The position numbers were made by a program, and so were the translations under genes. A stretch of DNA of 64,000 nucleotides, from positions 19,464,951 to 19,528,950 of the forward strand of contig CM043948.1 of assembly GCA_014529385.2 (NCBI GenBank), read 5' to 3'. Positions 11,589 through 21,560 of this stretch are shown here, in pieces (the first letter of the stretch is position 1; every line of letters starts with the position of its first letter). Source of the stretch: Adiantum capillus-veneris (Eukaryota; Streptophyta; Polypodiopsida; Polypodiales; Pteridaceae). The notes beneath the pieces were generated by a model, which saw only the letters and a list, made by a program, of their open reading frames with translations, was not told the origin of the DNA and did no database searches.

Positions 11589-12365
11589 TGTTAAGTATGG
11601 AGCCTGATTTACCCTTTGTAATTTTCTGTGGTAAAAGCGCACATTTGTAAGGCCCCCATTATGAGGAGAAGCCATCGTGCGTGAAGGACAATCACTCACC
11701 GGAAACCAAAATTTTCACAGACAAGAATCAGGGGCAACTTTAAAGGCCTCAGGGGCGGAGGCCCCCGAGATTTTTTTTTCGCCGGAATATTATGGCCGGA
11801 CGGCGGTCGGAAAACAACCGGTCGGTTGGCCGGTGGCCGGTAGTCAATGGCGGATGGCCGGTGGTCGGAAGTCAATGGCCGGTGGCCGGTGGTCGGAAGT
11901 CAATGGCCGGTGGCCGGTTGCCGAATTCAAAAGTGGACTTTTCTTCTCAAGGGCGGCTACACATGGGCGGATTGGAGGGTCCGATTTGGACTTATTCGCA
12001 CAAGGGCGGCTACACATGGCTGTCTCTCATAAGAGAGGGAAGCCCTTTTGGCCTATAAAAGAAGGCCATTTCTACACACATTTCATAGTGTGAAGTTGAT
12101 GCAACAAGGTGAGTGTGCGGTGGTGAGAGTGAAGCAAGGCGGGAGCTCCATTAAGGGTATAATCCCTTTGTAAACTACTTCTTGTTTTGAAGTACTCAAG
12201 CCATTGAGTGGCTGCTTTCCCGTGGACGTAGCCCACATTGGGTGAACCACGTATATCGTGTGTACTCTCTCTCTCCCTACTCTATAATCTCGTGTATATA
12301 AATCTGTCTCTCTCCGTTAAGTAATCTACTCAATTATCTATTTAGCTACATCTTATTTCCTAACA
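11589..12365 (+). repeat. 5' LTR of copia 2
   Basis: A 777-bp LTR from TGTTAAGTATGG to TTTCCTAACA. At 11806-11925 it holds a GC-rich minisatellite of CCGGTGGTCGG- and AAGTCAATGG-type units, with one more unit than the 3' LTR. A TATA box lies at 12054. Confidence 0.95.
12054..12061 (+). promoter_or_regulatory. TATA box in copia 2 5' LTR
   Basis: TATAAAAG, present at the same place in both LTRs (3' LTR near 16817). Transcription would start some 30 bp downstream, giving an R-U5 of roughly 280 bp. Confidence 0.7.
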
Positions 12366-12367
12366 AT

Positions 12368-12379
12368 TGGTATCAGAGC
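12368..12379 (+). other. Primer-binding site of copia 2 (tRNA-iMet)
   Basis: TGGTATCAGAGC begins 2 bp after the 5' LTR and matches the 3' end of initiator Met tRNA in complement. Confidence 0.93.
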
Positions 12380-12438
12380 AAGGTTTGCTCGTAGCTAAAT
12401 TATCTCAAGGAAAGGATTCCTTGAATTGAGTGGGAGTT

Positions 12439-15400
12439 ATGGCGGAGGAAGGGAAGCTCAAGATTGAGAAGTTCAACGGCAAAAACTACCAACATTGGAA
12501 GATGCAGATTGAAGACTATCTCTACCAGAAGGACCTCTATTTGCCACTAGGCGGTCTTGCGAAGAAGCCCGCAACAATGGCAGATGAAGCATGGATTGTC
12601 CTTGATCGAAAGGCACTGGGAACAATCCGGTTAAGCTTGGCGTCAACGGTGGCCTTCAATGTTTCGGAGATGAAGACCACGGAGGACTTGATAAAGTCAC
12701 TTGACGACTTCTATGAGAAACCATCGGCATCCAATAAGGTATTTCTTATGAAGCGCTTGTTCAATCTAAAGATGGCAGAGAATGGTTCAGTTGCAGAACA
12801 CCTAAATGACTTTAACACAAACATAAGTCAACTTCGATTAGTGAAAATCAATTTTGATGACGAAGTGCGAGCTCTCCTTATACTATCATCTCTACCGGAT
12901 AGTTGGGACAGCCTTGTGATGGCTGTAAGTAATTCTATCTCTGGCACAAATACTCTTAAGTTTGATGATGTTGTGGGTGTTCTCCTAAGCGAGGAAATGC
13001 GAAGGAGAAGCACAGGAGAATCATCAAGTGCTGCACTATCAGTGGAAACAAGAGGAAGGCTTAAGGAGAGGTTCAAAAACCAAAAGGGTCGTGATCGCTC
13101 AAGGCGGAGCAAGTCACGCACAAAGTCAGTTCTTGAATGTTGGAACTGCGGCAAGAAGGGCCATGTCAAGAAGGATTGCTGGTCCAAGAAGAAGAAGGAG
13201 ACAGAGTCTCAAGACAACAAGCCAACATCGGAGGGCAATGTGGCAGGTAAAGTAGAGCAAGATGCTCTAATTCTCTCATTAGACAATGTGTCTAATTCCT
13301 GGATAGTAGATTCCGGGGCTTCATTCCATGCGACACCACACAAGAAACATTTCCAAGACTACACCAAAGGTAATTTTGGGTATGTATACTTGGGAGATGA
13401 TGAAGCTTGTGAGATTGTCGGCAAAGGTACAGTTTCTGTCAAAACTGCTAACGAAAATGAATGGAAGCTTAAAGATGTTAGGCATGTTCCTTCTCTTCGC
13501 AAAAATTTGATCTCTACAGGACAATTGGACAATGAAGGTCACAACATTGCATTCGGAAACAAACGGTGGAAGATCTCAAAGGGATCTTTGGTGGTTGCCA
13601 AGGGTGAAAAAGTCGGTACACTTTACTTGTGTACTGTTAGCACGCAACCTTCAGCTTGTGCAGTAACTACAGAAGTTGACAGTGCGGTGTGGCACTACCG
13701 ACTTGGGCATATGAGTGCCAAAGGAATGCAAATCCTTCAAACAAAGAAGCTTCTACCAGGTTTGAAAGAAGTGGACTTAGAGTTCTGTGAAGATTGTGTT
13801 TATGGTAAACAAAAGAGGGTAAAATTTCAAAAATCGGGAAATGAAAGAAAAAATAAAAAACTTGAGTTGGTTCATTCTGATGTTTGGGGTCCTGCAAGTA
13901 CACCATCACTTGGTGGCTCATTGTACTATGTAACATTCATAGACGATGCGACTAGAAAAACATGGGTTTATGTCATGAAGAATAAATCCGATGTATTTTC
14001 CATATTTCAAAGGTGGAAAGCCTTTGTGGAGAATGAAACAGGTACCAAGGTTAAATGCCTCAGATCTGACAATGGAGGCGAATATTGCAGCCAAGCTTTT
14101 GAAAGCTTTTGTGCTAGCAATGGCATTCGGAGGCAAAGGACAACCCCAAGGACACCTCAACAAAATGGGATTTCGAAAAGGATGAACAGGACAATCATGG
14201 AACGAGCACGAAGCATGCGGCTACATGCAGGCCTACCGCTTGAGCTTTGGGCGGAAGGTGTAAGTACGTCTGTGTACTTAATCAATCGGTCACCCTCAAC
14301 GGCATTGGATGGGGGAGTTCCAAAAGAGGCATGGACAGGTAAACCGGTGAATTATGCATTTCTCAAAGTGTTTGGGTGTGAGGCTTTCATGCACATAGAT
14401 AGAAGCCTAAGATCAAAGTTAGATGCAAAATCCAAAAAGTGTTTCTTCATTGGCTATGGAGAAGGAGACTTTGGGTATCGCCTATGGAATCCTGAAGATG
14501 GTAAAATATTAAGGAGTAGGGATGTAATTTTTAACGAACAAAATATGTACAAAGATTACTTGGAAAGAAAACAAACAAAAGAAACAGGTGATGAGTACAT
14601 GGAGCTTGAGGACGGTGAAGACTCAAGGACTGCAAACGGTGACAATGTGCAACAACGTCAACCAAATGAGGAGCCTCAACCTATTCCCCGAAGATCTACA
14701 AGATCAAGTAGACCTCCAGAAAGGTTTGTTCCTTCCTTCAACCATCTCTTGATCTCAGATTCTGGAGAGCCGGAATCATATGAAGAAGCTATGCAACATG
14801 AATCCAAAGAAGAATGGACGAAGAGCATGCAAGTGGAGATGGACTCACTACATCGCAACCAAACATGGGAGTTGGTTGAGTTGCCTAAAGGTAAGCGGGC
14901 ACTTCAAAACAAATGGGTGTACAAGCTAAAGGAAGAAGAAGGTGGGAAGAAAAGGTACAAGTCTAGGCTTGTGGTAAAAGGTTTTTCTCAAAAGAAAGGT
15001 ATTGACTTCAATGAAATATTTTCTCCTGTTGTAAAAATGAACTCAATTAGGCTTGTCTTAAGCCTTGTGGCTGCTCATGATCTAAATCCCGAGCAAATGG
15101 ATGTAAATATGGCATTCCCTCACGGTGACTTAGAGGAGGAAATCTACATGCTTCAACCAAAGGGGTATGAAGTAAAAGGTAAGGAGAAAATGGTTTGCAG
15201 ATTAAAGAAGAGCTTGTATGGTTTAAAGCAAGCATCAAGACAATGGTACTTGAAGTTTGATCGATGGATGTTGGATCATGGATTCACAAGATGCAACTCG
15301 GATCACTGCGTCTACACGAAGAATTTGGGAGATGGGAAATTCATCATCCTAATGTTGTATGTTGATGACATGTTGATTGCAAGTGCTAACATGCAGGACA

Positions 15401-16320
15401 TCAAAGACCTAAAAGAGGAGCTGTCCAAATCTTTTTCAATGAAAGATTTAGGTGCTGCAAAGAGGATACTTGGTATGAAAATATCAAGGGACAGGACGAA
15501 GAAGACAATAAAGCTATCTCAAGAAGATTACATCAAGAAGGTACTAGAAAGGTTTGCAATGCAAAATGCAAAACCAGTTTCTACACCTTTGGCTTGTCAT
15601 TTTAAACTAACGAAGGATATGTGTCCAAAGACACAAGAGGAGATAGCCTATATGTCTAAAGTTCCATATGCTGCAGCGGTAGGTTCTCTAATGTATGCTA
15701 TGGTCTGGACAAGGCCAGACATTGCACATGCAGTGGGAGTTGTGAGTAGGTTCATGGACAACCCAGGTAAAGAGCATTGGCAAGCTGTGAAGTGGATACT
15801 TAGGTATCTAAAAGGGACAACAACAAATGCTTTGTATTTTGGAGGAACTGATATTTTTCTAGAAGGGTATACTGATGCAGATATGGCAGGTGACAAAGAT
15901 ACTCGAAGGAGCACTACTGGCTATGTGTTCATGGTTGGAGGCACAGCAGTAAGCTGGGCTTCAAAGCTGCAGAAAGTGGTTTCACTTTCTACCACGGAAG
16001 CAGAGTATGTAGCAATGACAGAGGCAAGCAAAGAAATTTTGTGGCTTCACAGATTCTTAGAAGAGCTTGGATTCAAACAAGACAATTGTGTCTTGTACAG
16101 TGATAGCCAAAGCGCTATCCATCTTGCGAAGAACTCAGCCTTTCATTCAAGGACAAAGCACATTGAGGTGAGATATCACTTCATACGCACTCTTTTGGAA
16201 GAGGGACAACTAAAGCTAGGAAAGGTGCATACAAGTGAAAATCCTGCAGACATGTTTACAAAGGTGGTCAACAAGGAGAAGTTGAGCTTTTGCTCATCTT
16301 CAATCGGCATTCAAGGATAA
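12439..16320 (+). CDS. Copia 2 gag-pol polyprotein (Tork/Tnt1-like)
   Basis: One open frame of 1,293 codons from ATG 12439 to TAA 16320. Order: UBN2-type Gag, a complete zinc knuckle CWNCGKKGHVKKDC, protease with VDSGAS, integrase with HHCC zinc finger and GKQK, RT with LYVDDMLIA, and RNase H with YTDADMAGD, TEAEY and YSDSQSAI. The enzymes would mature virus-like particles, copy the RNA and insert the DNA. There is no nonsense or frameshift, but the integrase Glu of the D-D-E triad is Lys (NGISKRMNR, residue 580). RT also has NMAFPHGDL where KTAFLHGDL is usual. The integrase is therefore probably inactive despite the open frame. The GTG at 12430 is in frame, but the ATG is the likelier start. 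Confidence 0.95.
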   Translation: MAEEGKLKIEKFNGKNYQHWKMQIEDYLYQKDLYLPLGGLAKKPATMADEAWIVLDRKALGTIRLSLASTVAFNVSEMKTTEDLIKSLDDFYEKPSASNKVFLMKRLFNLKMAENGSVAEHLNDFNTNISQLRLVKINFDDEVRALLILSSLPDSWDSLVMAVSNSISGTNTLKFDDVVGVLLSEEMRRRSTGESSSAALSVETRGRLKERFKNQKGRDRSRRSKSRTKSVLECWNCGKKGHVKKDCWSKKKKETESQDNKPTSEGNVAGKVEQDALILSLDNVSNSWIVDSGASFHATPHKKHFQDYTKGNFGYVYLGDDEACEIVGKGTVSVKTANENEWKLKDVRHVPSLRKNLISTGQLDNEGHNIAFGNKRWKISKGSLVVAKGEKVGTLYLCTVSTQPSACAVTTEVDSAVWHYRLGHMSAKGMQILQTKKLLPGLKEVDLEFCEDCVYGKQKRVKFQKSGNERKNKKLELVHSDVWGPASTPSLGGSLYYVTFIDDATRKTWVYVMKNKSDVFSIFQRWKAFVENETGTKVKCLRSDNGGEYCSQAFESFCASNGIRRQRTTPRTPQQNGISKRMNRTIMERARSMRLHAGLPLELWAEGVSTSVYLINRSPSTALDGGVPKEAWTGKPVNYAFLKVFGCEAFMHIDRSLRSKLDAKSKKCFFIGYGEGDFGYRLWNPEDGKILRSRDVIFNEQNMYKDYLERKQTKETGDEYMELEDGEDSRTANGDNVQQRQPNEEPQPIPRRSTRSSRPPERFVPSFNHLLISDSGEPESYEEAMQHESKEEWTKSMQVEMDSLHRNQTWELVELPKGKRALQNKWVYKLKEEEGGKKRYKSRLVVKGFSQKKGIDFNEIFSPVVKMNSIRLVLSLVAAHDLNPEQMDVNMAFPHGDLEEEIYMLQPKGYEVKGKEKMVCRLKKSLYGLKQASRQWYLKFDRWMLDHGFTRCNSDHCVYTKNLGDGKFIILMLYVDDMLIASANMQDIKDLKEELSKSFSMKDLGAAKRILGMKISRDRTKKTIKLSQEDYIKKVLERFAMQNAKPVSTPLACHFKLTKDMCPKTQEEIAYMSKVPYAAAVGSLMYAMVWTRPDIAHAVGVVSRFMDNPGKEHWQAVKWILRYLKGTTTNALYFGGTDIFLEGYTDADMAGDKDTRRSTTGYVFMVGGTAVSWASKLQKVVSLSTTEAEYVAMTEASKEILWLHRFLEELGFKQDNCVLYSDSQSAIHLAKNSAFHSRTKHIEVRYHFIRTLLEEGQLKLGKVHTSENPADMFTKVVNKEKLSFCSSSIGIQG

Positions 16321-16369
16321 GAAGCCAGAATGGAAAGCAGTCACAGGTTTGGTTTAAAGATCAGTCTCC

Positions 16370-16380
16370 AAGTGGGAGAT
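16370..16380 (+). other. Polypurine tract of copia 2
   Basis: AAGTGGGAGAT directly precedes the 3' LTR start at 16381. It is nearly identical to the copia 1 tract. Confidence 0.88.
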
Positions 16381-17131
16381 TGTTAAGTATGGAACTTGAT
16401 TTACCCTTTGTAATTTTCTGTGGTAAAAGCGCACATTTGTAAGGCCCCCATTATGAGGAGAAGCCATCGTGCGTGAAGGACAATCACTCACCGGAAACCG
16501 AAATTTTCACAGACAAGAATCAGGGGCAACTTTAAAGGCCTCGGGGGCGGAGGCCCCCGAGATTTTTTTTTCGTCGGAATATTATGGCCGGATGGCGGTC
16601 GGAAAACAACCGGTCGGTTGGCCGGTGGCCGGTAGTCAATGGCGGATGGCCGGTGGTTGGAAGTCAATGGCCGGTGGCCGGTGGCCGAATTCAAAAGCGG
16701 ACTTTTCTTCTCAAGGGCGGCCACACATGGGCGGATTGGAGGGTTTGATTTGGACTTATTCGCACAAGGGCGGCTACACATGGCTGTCTCTCATAAGAGA
16801 GGGAAGCCCTTTTGGCCTATAAAAGGAGGCCATTTCTACACACATTTCATAGTGTGAAGTTGATGCAACAAGGTGAGTGTGCGGTGGTGAGAGTGAAGCA
16901 AGGCGGGAGCTCCATTAAGGGTATAATCCCTTTGTAAACTACTTCTTGTTTTGAAGTACTAAAGCCATTGAGTGGCTGCTTTCCCGTGGATGTAGCCCAC
17001 ATTGGGTGAACCACGTATATCGTGTGTACTCTCTCTCTCTCCCTACTCTATAATCTCGTGTATATAAATCTGTCTCTCTCCGTTAAGTAATCTACTCAAT
17101 TATCTATTTAGCTACATCTTATTTCCTAACA
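16381..17131 (+). repeat. 3' LTR of copia 2
   Basis: A 751-bp direct repeat of 11589-12365, lacking one 26-bp minisatellite unit. It is followed by the AATCT target duplication. Confidence 0.95.
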
Positions 17132-17545
17132 AATCTAAATCTAACGCGCGTTAATAAACCTAAACTAATCTAACGTAAATCTAACTCAAAATAAACCTAA
17201 ATCTAATCTAATCTAACCTAAATAAACCTAAATCTAATCTAACATAAATCTAAATCTAACCTTATCTTAAACTATAAAAAGAGGAAAATTGTATAACCTT
17301 TCTATCACCCAAGTGTGGTAGATTGGTTATACCATTTCCCTCTTCAATAACAGGTAAATAACCTAAATAAACCTAAATCTAATCTAATATAACATAAATC
17401 TAAATCTAACATAAATAAACCTAAATCTAATCTAATATAACGTAAATCTAAATCTAACATAAATAAACATAAATCTAATCAAACATAAATCTAACTAAAA
17501 ATAAACCTAAATCTAATCTAACTAACGTAAGACTACATCTAACCT
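17132..17545 (+). repeat. Telomere-like AACCTAAATCTAA repeats, right of copia 2
   Basis: About 400 bp of degenerate AACCTAAATCTAATCTAA units, interrupted at 17276-17354 by a truncated tRNA-like unit. The units resemble decayed CCCTAAA telomere repeat, but none is perfect over several copies, so an independent A/T-rich minisatellite is possible. Confidence 0.65.
17276..17354 (+). repeat. tRNA-Lys-like repeat unit 1 (truncated)
   Basis: Matches units 2 and 3 through the A-box-like TGGTAGATTGG at 17316 and the anticodon-like region. It then switches to AACCTAAA repeats before the B box. The tail of the unit resumes around 17550. Confidence 0.6.
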
Positions 17546-17629
17546 AATCTTTAACATCTTTTGGGATAGTTTCCTGCGACGTTAAAACTCTCTTCTTCTC
17601 GTGTGTGTGTGTGTGGGTGTGTGTGTGCC

Positions 17630-17827
17630 AATAAAAAGAGAAAACTGGTATAACCTTTCTATCACCCAAGTGTGGTAGATTGGTTATGCCATTTCCCTCT
17701 TGAATAACAGGTCTTGAGTTCAACTCCTCGTCGGCTAGATCTTTACGATCTCTTGAATTAGTTTCCTACAACGTTAAATTAAACTCGATTATTCGTGGGT
17801 GTGTGTGTGTGGGTGTGTGTGCATGCT
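17630..17827 (+). repeat. tRNA-Lys-like repeat unit 2 (SINE-like)
   Basis: A 198-bp unit. It contains an A-box match TGGTAGATTGG at 17673 and a B-box match AGTTCAACTCC at 17717, exactly 44 bp apart as in a tRNA. Between them CTCTTGA sits where an anticodon loop would be, reading CTT (Lys). The acceptor stem does not pair, so it is not a working tRNA. The body ends in a (GT)n tract. It looks like a tRNA-derived SINE head or a satellite that captured one. Confidence 0.55.
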
Positions 17828-17985
17828 AATAAAAGGAGAAAAATGGTATAACTTTTCTATCACCCAAGTGTGATAGATCGGTTATGACATTTCCCTCATG
17901 AATAACAGGTCTTGAGTTCAACTCCTCGTCGACTAGATCTTTAAGGTCTCTTGGGATAGTTTCCTATGACGTTAAGATTCTCTTC
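17828..17985 (+). repeat. tRNA-Lys-like repeat unit 3
   Basis: Diverged copy of unit 2, 198 bp downstream. The A box has decayed to TGATAGATCGG (17871), while the B box is retained. It runs into a (TTC)n(CT)n tract. Confidence 0.55.
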
Positions 17986-18004
17986 TTCTTCTTCTTCTTC
18001 TTCT

Positions 18005-18051
<47 letters not shown>

Positions 18052-18150
18052 CCTCTCTCAATGTGTGTGTGCATTCTTTGTTTACGCATGTGTGTGTGCG
18101 TTTTTTGTTTATGCATGTGCTCTCTCTCTCTCTCTCTCTAAAAAACACAA

Positions 18151-18197
<47 letters not shown>

Positions 18198-18310
18198 AAG
18201 AGGGGAAGGGAACATGAGAGTGAGGAGAGGGAAGGAGCATACCTGGCTCTCCTTCCTCTCCTCGTGTGTGTGGGTGTGTGTGTGGAGAAGAAAGAGAGAG
18301 AGAGGGAGAG
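17980..18310 (+). repeat. Compound microsatellite (TTC)n(CT)n(GT)n(GA)n
   Basis: Consecutive simple repeats: TTC to 18010, CT to 18050, GT-rich 18060-18120, then CT, GT and GA runs. No gene. Open frames here encode only simple Ser/Leu or Arg/Glu repeats. Confidence 0.9.
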
Positions 18311-18401
18311 CGCGCGTTACCTTTGCTTGCTTGAGCGCGCACCGAAAACTCAGATCTGATATCTAAGTTTTTGAACGCTCTCGGTTATTTTTTTACCACT
18401 G

Positions 18402-18524
18402 ACGGCATCGCTATAGGCGTCGCTAAGTTACTTATAACTTAGCGACGCCTATAGCGACGCCGTGGGTTTTCACATTCGAGCGTCGCACTGCGAGCATCGT
18501 TAATATTAAGTACCTCTTGTAGTG
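18402..18524 (+). mobile_element. CACTA-type transposon end with subterminal hairpin
   Basis: The terminal CCTCTTGTAGTG (18513-18524) is the reverse complement of CACTACAAGAGG, a CACTA (En/Spm) terminal inverted repeat. Inside it lies an inverted repeat with 29-bp arms (18402-18430 and 18435-18463), one mismatch and a 4-bp loop, built from GGCGTCGCTA-type motifs. Subterminal repeats are typical of this superfamily. The other end and any transposase were not found. Confidence 0.6.
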
Positions 18525-18529
18525 CCAGT

Positions 18530-18606
18530 CGTGTTTAAAATATTTCTTAATTTCTCTCACTTGTGTTGTGGAAAAATTCACCACTTGGGGTGTCCAAGTC
18601 TGTTAT
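18530..18606 (+). repeat. 5' LTR remnant of gypsy 2
   Basis: About 77 bp matching the last part of the 3' LTR at 23165-23243. The rest of this LTR is absent. Confidence 0.65.
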
Positions 18607-18608
18607 AG

Positions 18609-18622
18609 TGGTATTAGAGCCC
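18609..18622 (+). other. Primer-binding site of gypsy 2
   Basis: TGGTATTAGAGCCC, a one-base variant of the tRNA-iMet complement, directly after the LTR remnant. Confidence 0.65.
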
Positions 18623-18659
18623 ATCTAATTTTCCTTCTACAGAGAATTTGATCCCTTCT

Positions 18660-19720
18660 ATTGCGACACACATAGATTAAGTTGACAAATCTTGCAAAGG
18701 GAAAACTGTTGCACCTGACTATTCAGGTTTGGGTGAAAACACGAAAGATTCAAAGGGATGACAACCACCTTCTGTTGAGTACAACCCACCTCCGCCCACA
18801 TAGTATGAAAGAATGGAGATGCAACATCAATAGCAGGTTGATGCCTGTGCTCAGCAAATGCTCCCGTATTCAAAAGAACCTCAGTATGCAAATTTTTTGA
18901 CCGAGCACCCGATCAACAAAATGAACTCGATGGCGGATGGCCATCAATTCACCTTTGAAGCCATCTTTAAAGAAAACACCCACTCCAAGGGTGTATTCAA
19001 AGGATGAATTTGATGAAGCAGTAGAAAGGTGAGTCAGTTGACTCCTAAAGACCAAGATGCAACCAAGGAGACAGAGTGGATTCCTCACGGACATGTGGTG
19101 GCCCAACGCCCACACAAGGCATCTAGAGGACAACCAAAAGACAAGCAAGAGTGTTCCAAATCAGCCAAAGAGCGTTGAAGAAAAGGAAAAACGAAAGCAA
19201 GACTATTACCAGACTTTGTGGAGACCAACCCTAATCAGATGGACAAAAGTACTGAACTTTGCAGAGCATGGGGCAAAGTGCAAGACCACGAAGCCCTTAT
19301 TTTATTTGATGGAGGAGCCAAGGCCAACTTCACTTGAATCAAAGTGGCGGCTCGACTTGGAATTATGCCCCTGAATAAATGGGACCACCAGCCAAGGAAG
19401 TTCAAGCAACACCTAAATGGGATGTTGCCGATACACATGCCATTGGAAAACTACGATTGCATTGCGAGGGGTATTTAGAGCACAAGGAATTTTACATCAT
19501 GCCTTTGGAAGGGTGTGACATCCTCCTAGGAGGCCCTTAGTTCCACAAGAATAGTGCCGTGGTCGATTATAGGGCAAGGAAAGCCATCTTGAAGAATGAG
19601 AAGGGTAAAGAGATTGTACTTGATGGAAAACCCAAGGGCGAGTTCGTTTGACCCACTTTTATTGGCTTTATCCATTTCCAAATTAATGAAATCGAGCCTT
19701 TTTGTTTACTCAATCTTCTT
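18660..19720 (+). pseudogene. Gypsy 2 gag tail and retropepsin remnant
   Basis: Coding-like pieces in several frames with stops. Around 19300-19640 a retropepsin is recognisable: a DGGA site in place of DSGA, then FYIMPLEGCDILLGG and a segment ending VVDYRARKAIL, the pattern of chromovirus proteases. Gag upstream is too decayed to describe. Confidence 0.65.
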
Positions 19721-19739
19721 GAAAGAATTGAATGACAAT

Positions 19740-20750
19740 CAAAGGTCAAATATGTCAGGCCTCGAAAAAGAACAACACGGTTTTCTGCAAGCTCATGCTG
19801 ACTATTTCTTTGAAGTTCTAGGCGAGTTATCTCCTTCAAGTCGTGAAGGTCACACTTCTCCATTGCATGTGTTGACTCAAAAAGGGGTTCCTTTTACTTG
19901 GGGATTGTCGGAGATTGCAACCTTTCAGACTTTCAAGGAAAAGTTAACAACGGGTCCAGTGTTGGCTTTGCGAAACTTGCAAAAGACCTTTGAGGTTTAC
20001 TGTGACGCTTGTGGTCACAGTTTGGGAGTAGTCTTGATGCAAGAGGGTCATGTTATAGCTTATGAGAGTAGGATGTTCTCACGTCCTGAATGGGTTACAC
20101 AGATTTATGAGAAAGATATGCTGGCAGTTATTCATGCTCTTAACGAGTGGTGACATTTTCTACTTGGAGCTAATTTTAATGTGTCGATCATCAAATTTTA
20201 CACTACTTCCTATCTCAGAAGTAGCTTTTGGAAAAGCAAATGCGATGGGCTACTATTCTGTCATAACTTTATTTCCAAAGTGGCCATTTTCAAGGACATA
20301 AGAATTTAGTGGCATACACATTGTCTCAAAAGCAATTGGTTCGGGCTATTTTCATGATCCATCATAGAAGCTTCAAGTATATGGTAATGAGCATGCTACC
20401 GATCCTGATTTTGCAAATTTATGAGATAGAGCTATTGGAAGTTATTCATACTCTTACTCAATGGCAACATTTTCTACTAGGAGCTAATTTTAATGTGTTC
20501 AATGATCATCAGAGTTTATGCTACTTCCTGTCTGAGAAGCAGCTTTCGAAAAAGCACATGTGGTGGGCTAATATTTTATCATAATTTCATTTCCAATTTG
20601 GCCATGTTCAAGGAAAAAAATATTTAGTGGTATATTTATTGTCTCTCAAACACTTGGTTAAGGCTATTTCTGCGATTCATCACAGAAGTTTTGAGGACAT
20701 GGTAGATCAGCATGCTACTGATGCTGATTTTGCAGACATCTTTAACCTAT
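19740..20750 (+). pseudogene. Gypsy 2 RT end and RNase H, internally duplicated
   Basis: At 19860-20153 there is an RT thumb and RNase H start (FTWGLSEIATFQTFKEKL, CDACGHSLGVVLMQEG, MFSRPEWV). The segment with YLELILM/HFLLGANFNV and the following TLSQKQLVRAI is present twice about 314 bp apart (repeats near 20154 and 20468), diverged and full of stops. This is a tandem duplication within the RNase H region. Confidence 0.7.
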
Positions 20751-20939
20751 AACAAAATGGGGAGACAATTGCATGCTATTCCATATGGGATGGCTACCTG
20801 ATGCAGAAAACAACATTGTATGTTACACAGCCAGTAAGGGAAAAGGTTATGACAGAGTGCCATTGTTCGCCTTTTTTGAGTCACCGCGACATAGATACCA
20901 CCATGAAAGGTCTTGAGTGTTACTTCTATTGACCGAGGC

Positions 20940-21560
20940 TCAAAATGGATGTGGAAGAGTCTGTTCAAAGTTGCTTAGTATGCCAAAAGGTCAAGTTTGA
21001 TAGGCATAAGGCACTAGGTCTCCTACAGCCTCTACCCATATCCTCACATCCATGGGAAAGCATCGCTATGGACTTTATTTTTAATCTTCACAAGATTCAA
21101 AGTGGACATGAGGGCATTTGGATAGTCATTGAAAGATTCAATAATAAGTAGGCTCACTTCATTTTGATAAAGAAGACATTAAAGCCAAATCATTTAGCAA
21201 AACTGTTTGTCTCACAATTTTTTTGATTACATGGTATGCCTAAGTCCATTGTTTTGAATAGAGATCTGCAATCCACTAGTTTCTTTTGGAGGGCAATGTG
21301 GGAGAACATTGGCACGTGGTTGCAGTTCTCATCCTCGTTCCACCCACAAATAGGCAGGCAATCTGAGATAACTAATTCAGTGGTTTTAGATTCGGTGAAG
21401 TCTTATATTTCAGTCCAAAAGACTCAATGGGAAAAGTATTTGCCCTTGGTGGAGTTTTCCTAAAACAAGACAATCCATTTGTTGATGGGGAAGGCACCAT
21501 TTGAGGTAATCAAGGGTGCTAAGAAGGTACCATCATTTCTAAGCACCAAAAATAAGATTT
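20940..21560 (+). pseudogene. Gypsy 2 integrase remnant
   Basis: Zinc-finger end SCLVCQKVKFDRHK, catalytic Asp in ESIAMDFIFNL, second Asp in SIVLNRDLQS, and Glu in GRQSEITN, spread across broken frames with stops near 21150, 21224 and 21463. Confidence 0.75.

Larger units (their letters stand above)
11589..17131 (+). mobile_element. Ty1/copia element 2, nearly intact
   Basis: A 5.54-kb element with LTRs of 777 and 751 bp, TG...CA ends, and the target duplication AATCT on both sides (11584-11588 and 17132-17136). It has a tRNA-iMet primer site, one uninterrupted gag-pol frame, and a polypurine tract. LTR differences are about fifteen substitutions, mostly C/T and A/G transitions as expected from methylcytosine decay, plus one 26-bp indel. 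Tork/Tnt1-like. Confidence 0.97.

Noticed and set aside
17673-17730. A functional tRNA-Lys gene.
   Set aside because: A and B boxes fit, but the acceptor and T stems do not pair properly and units recur in tandem, so it is tRNA-derived at most.
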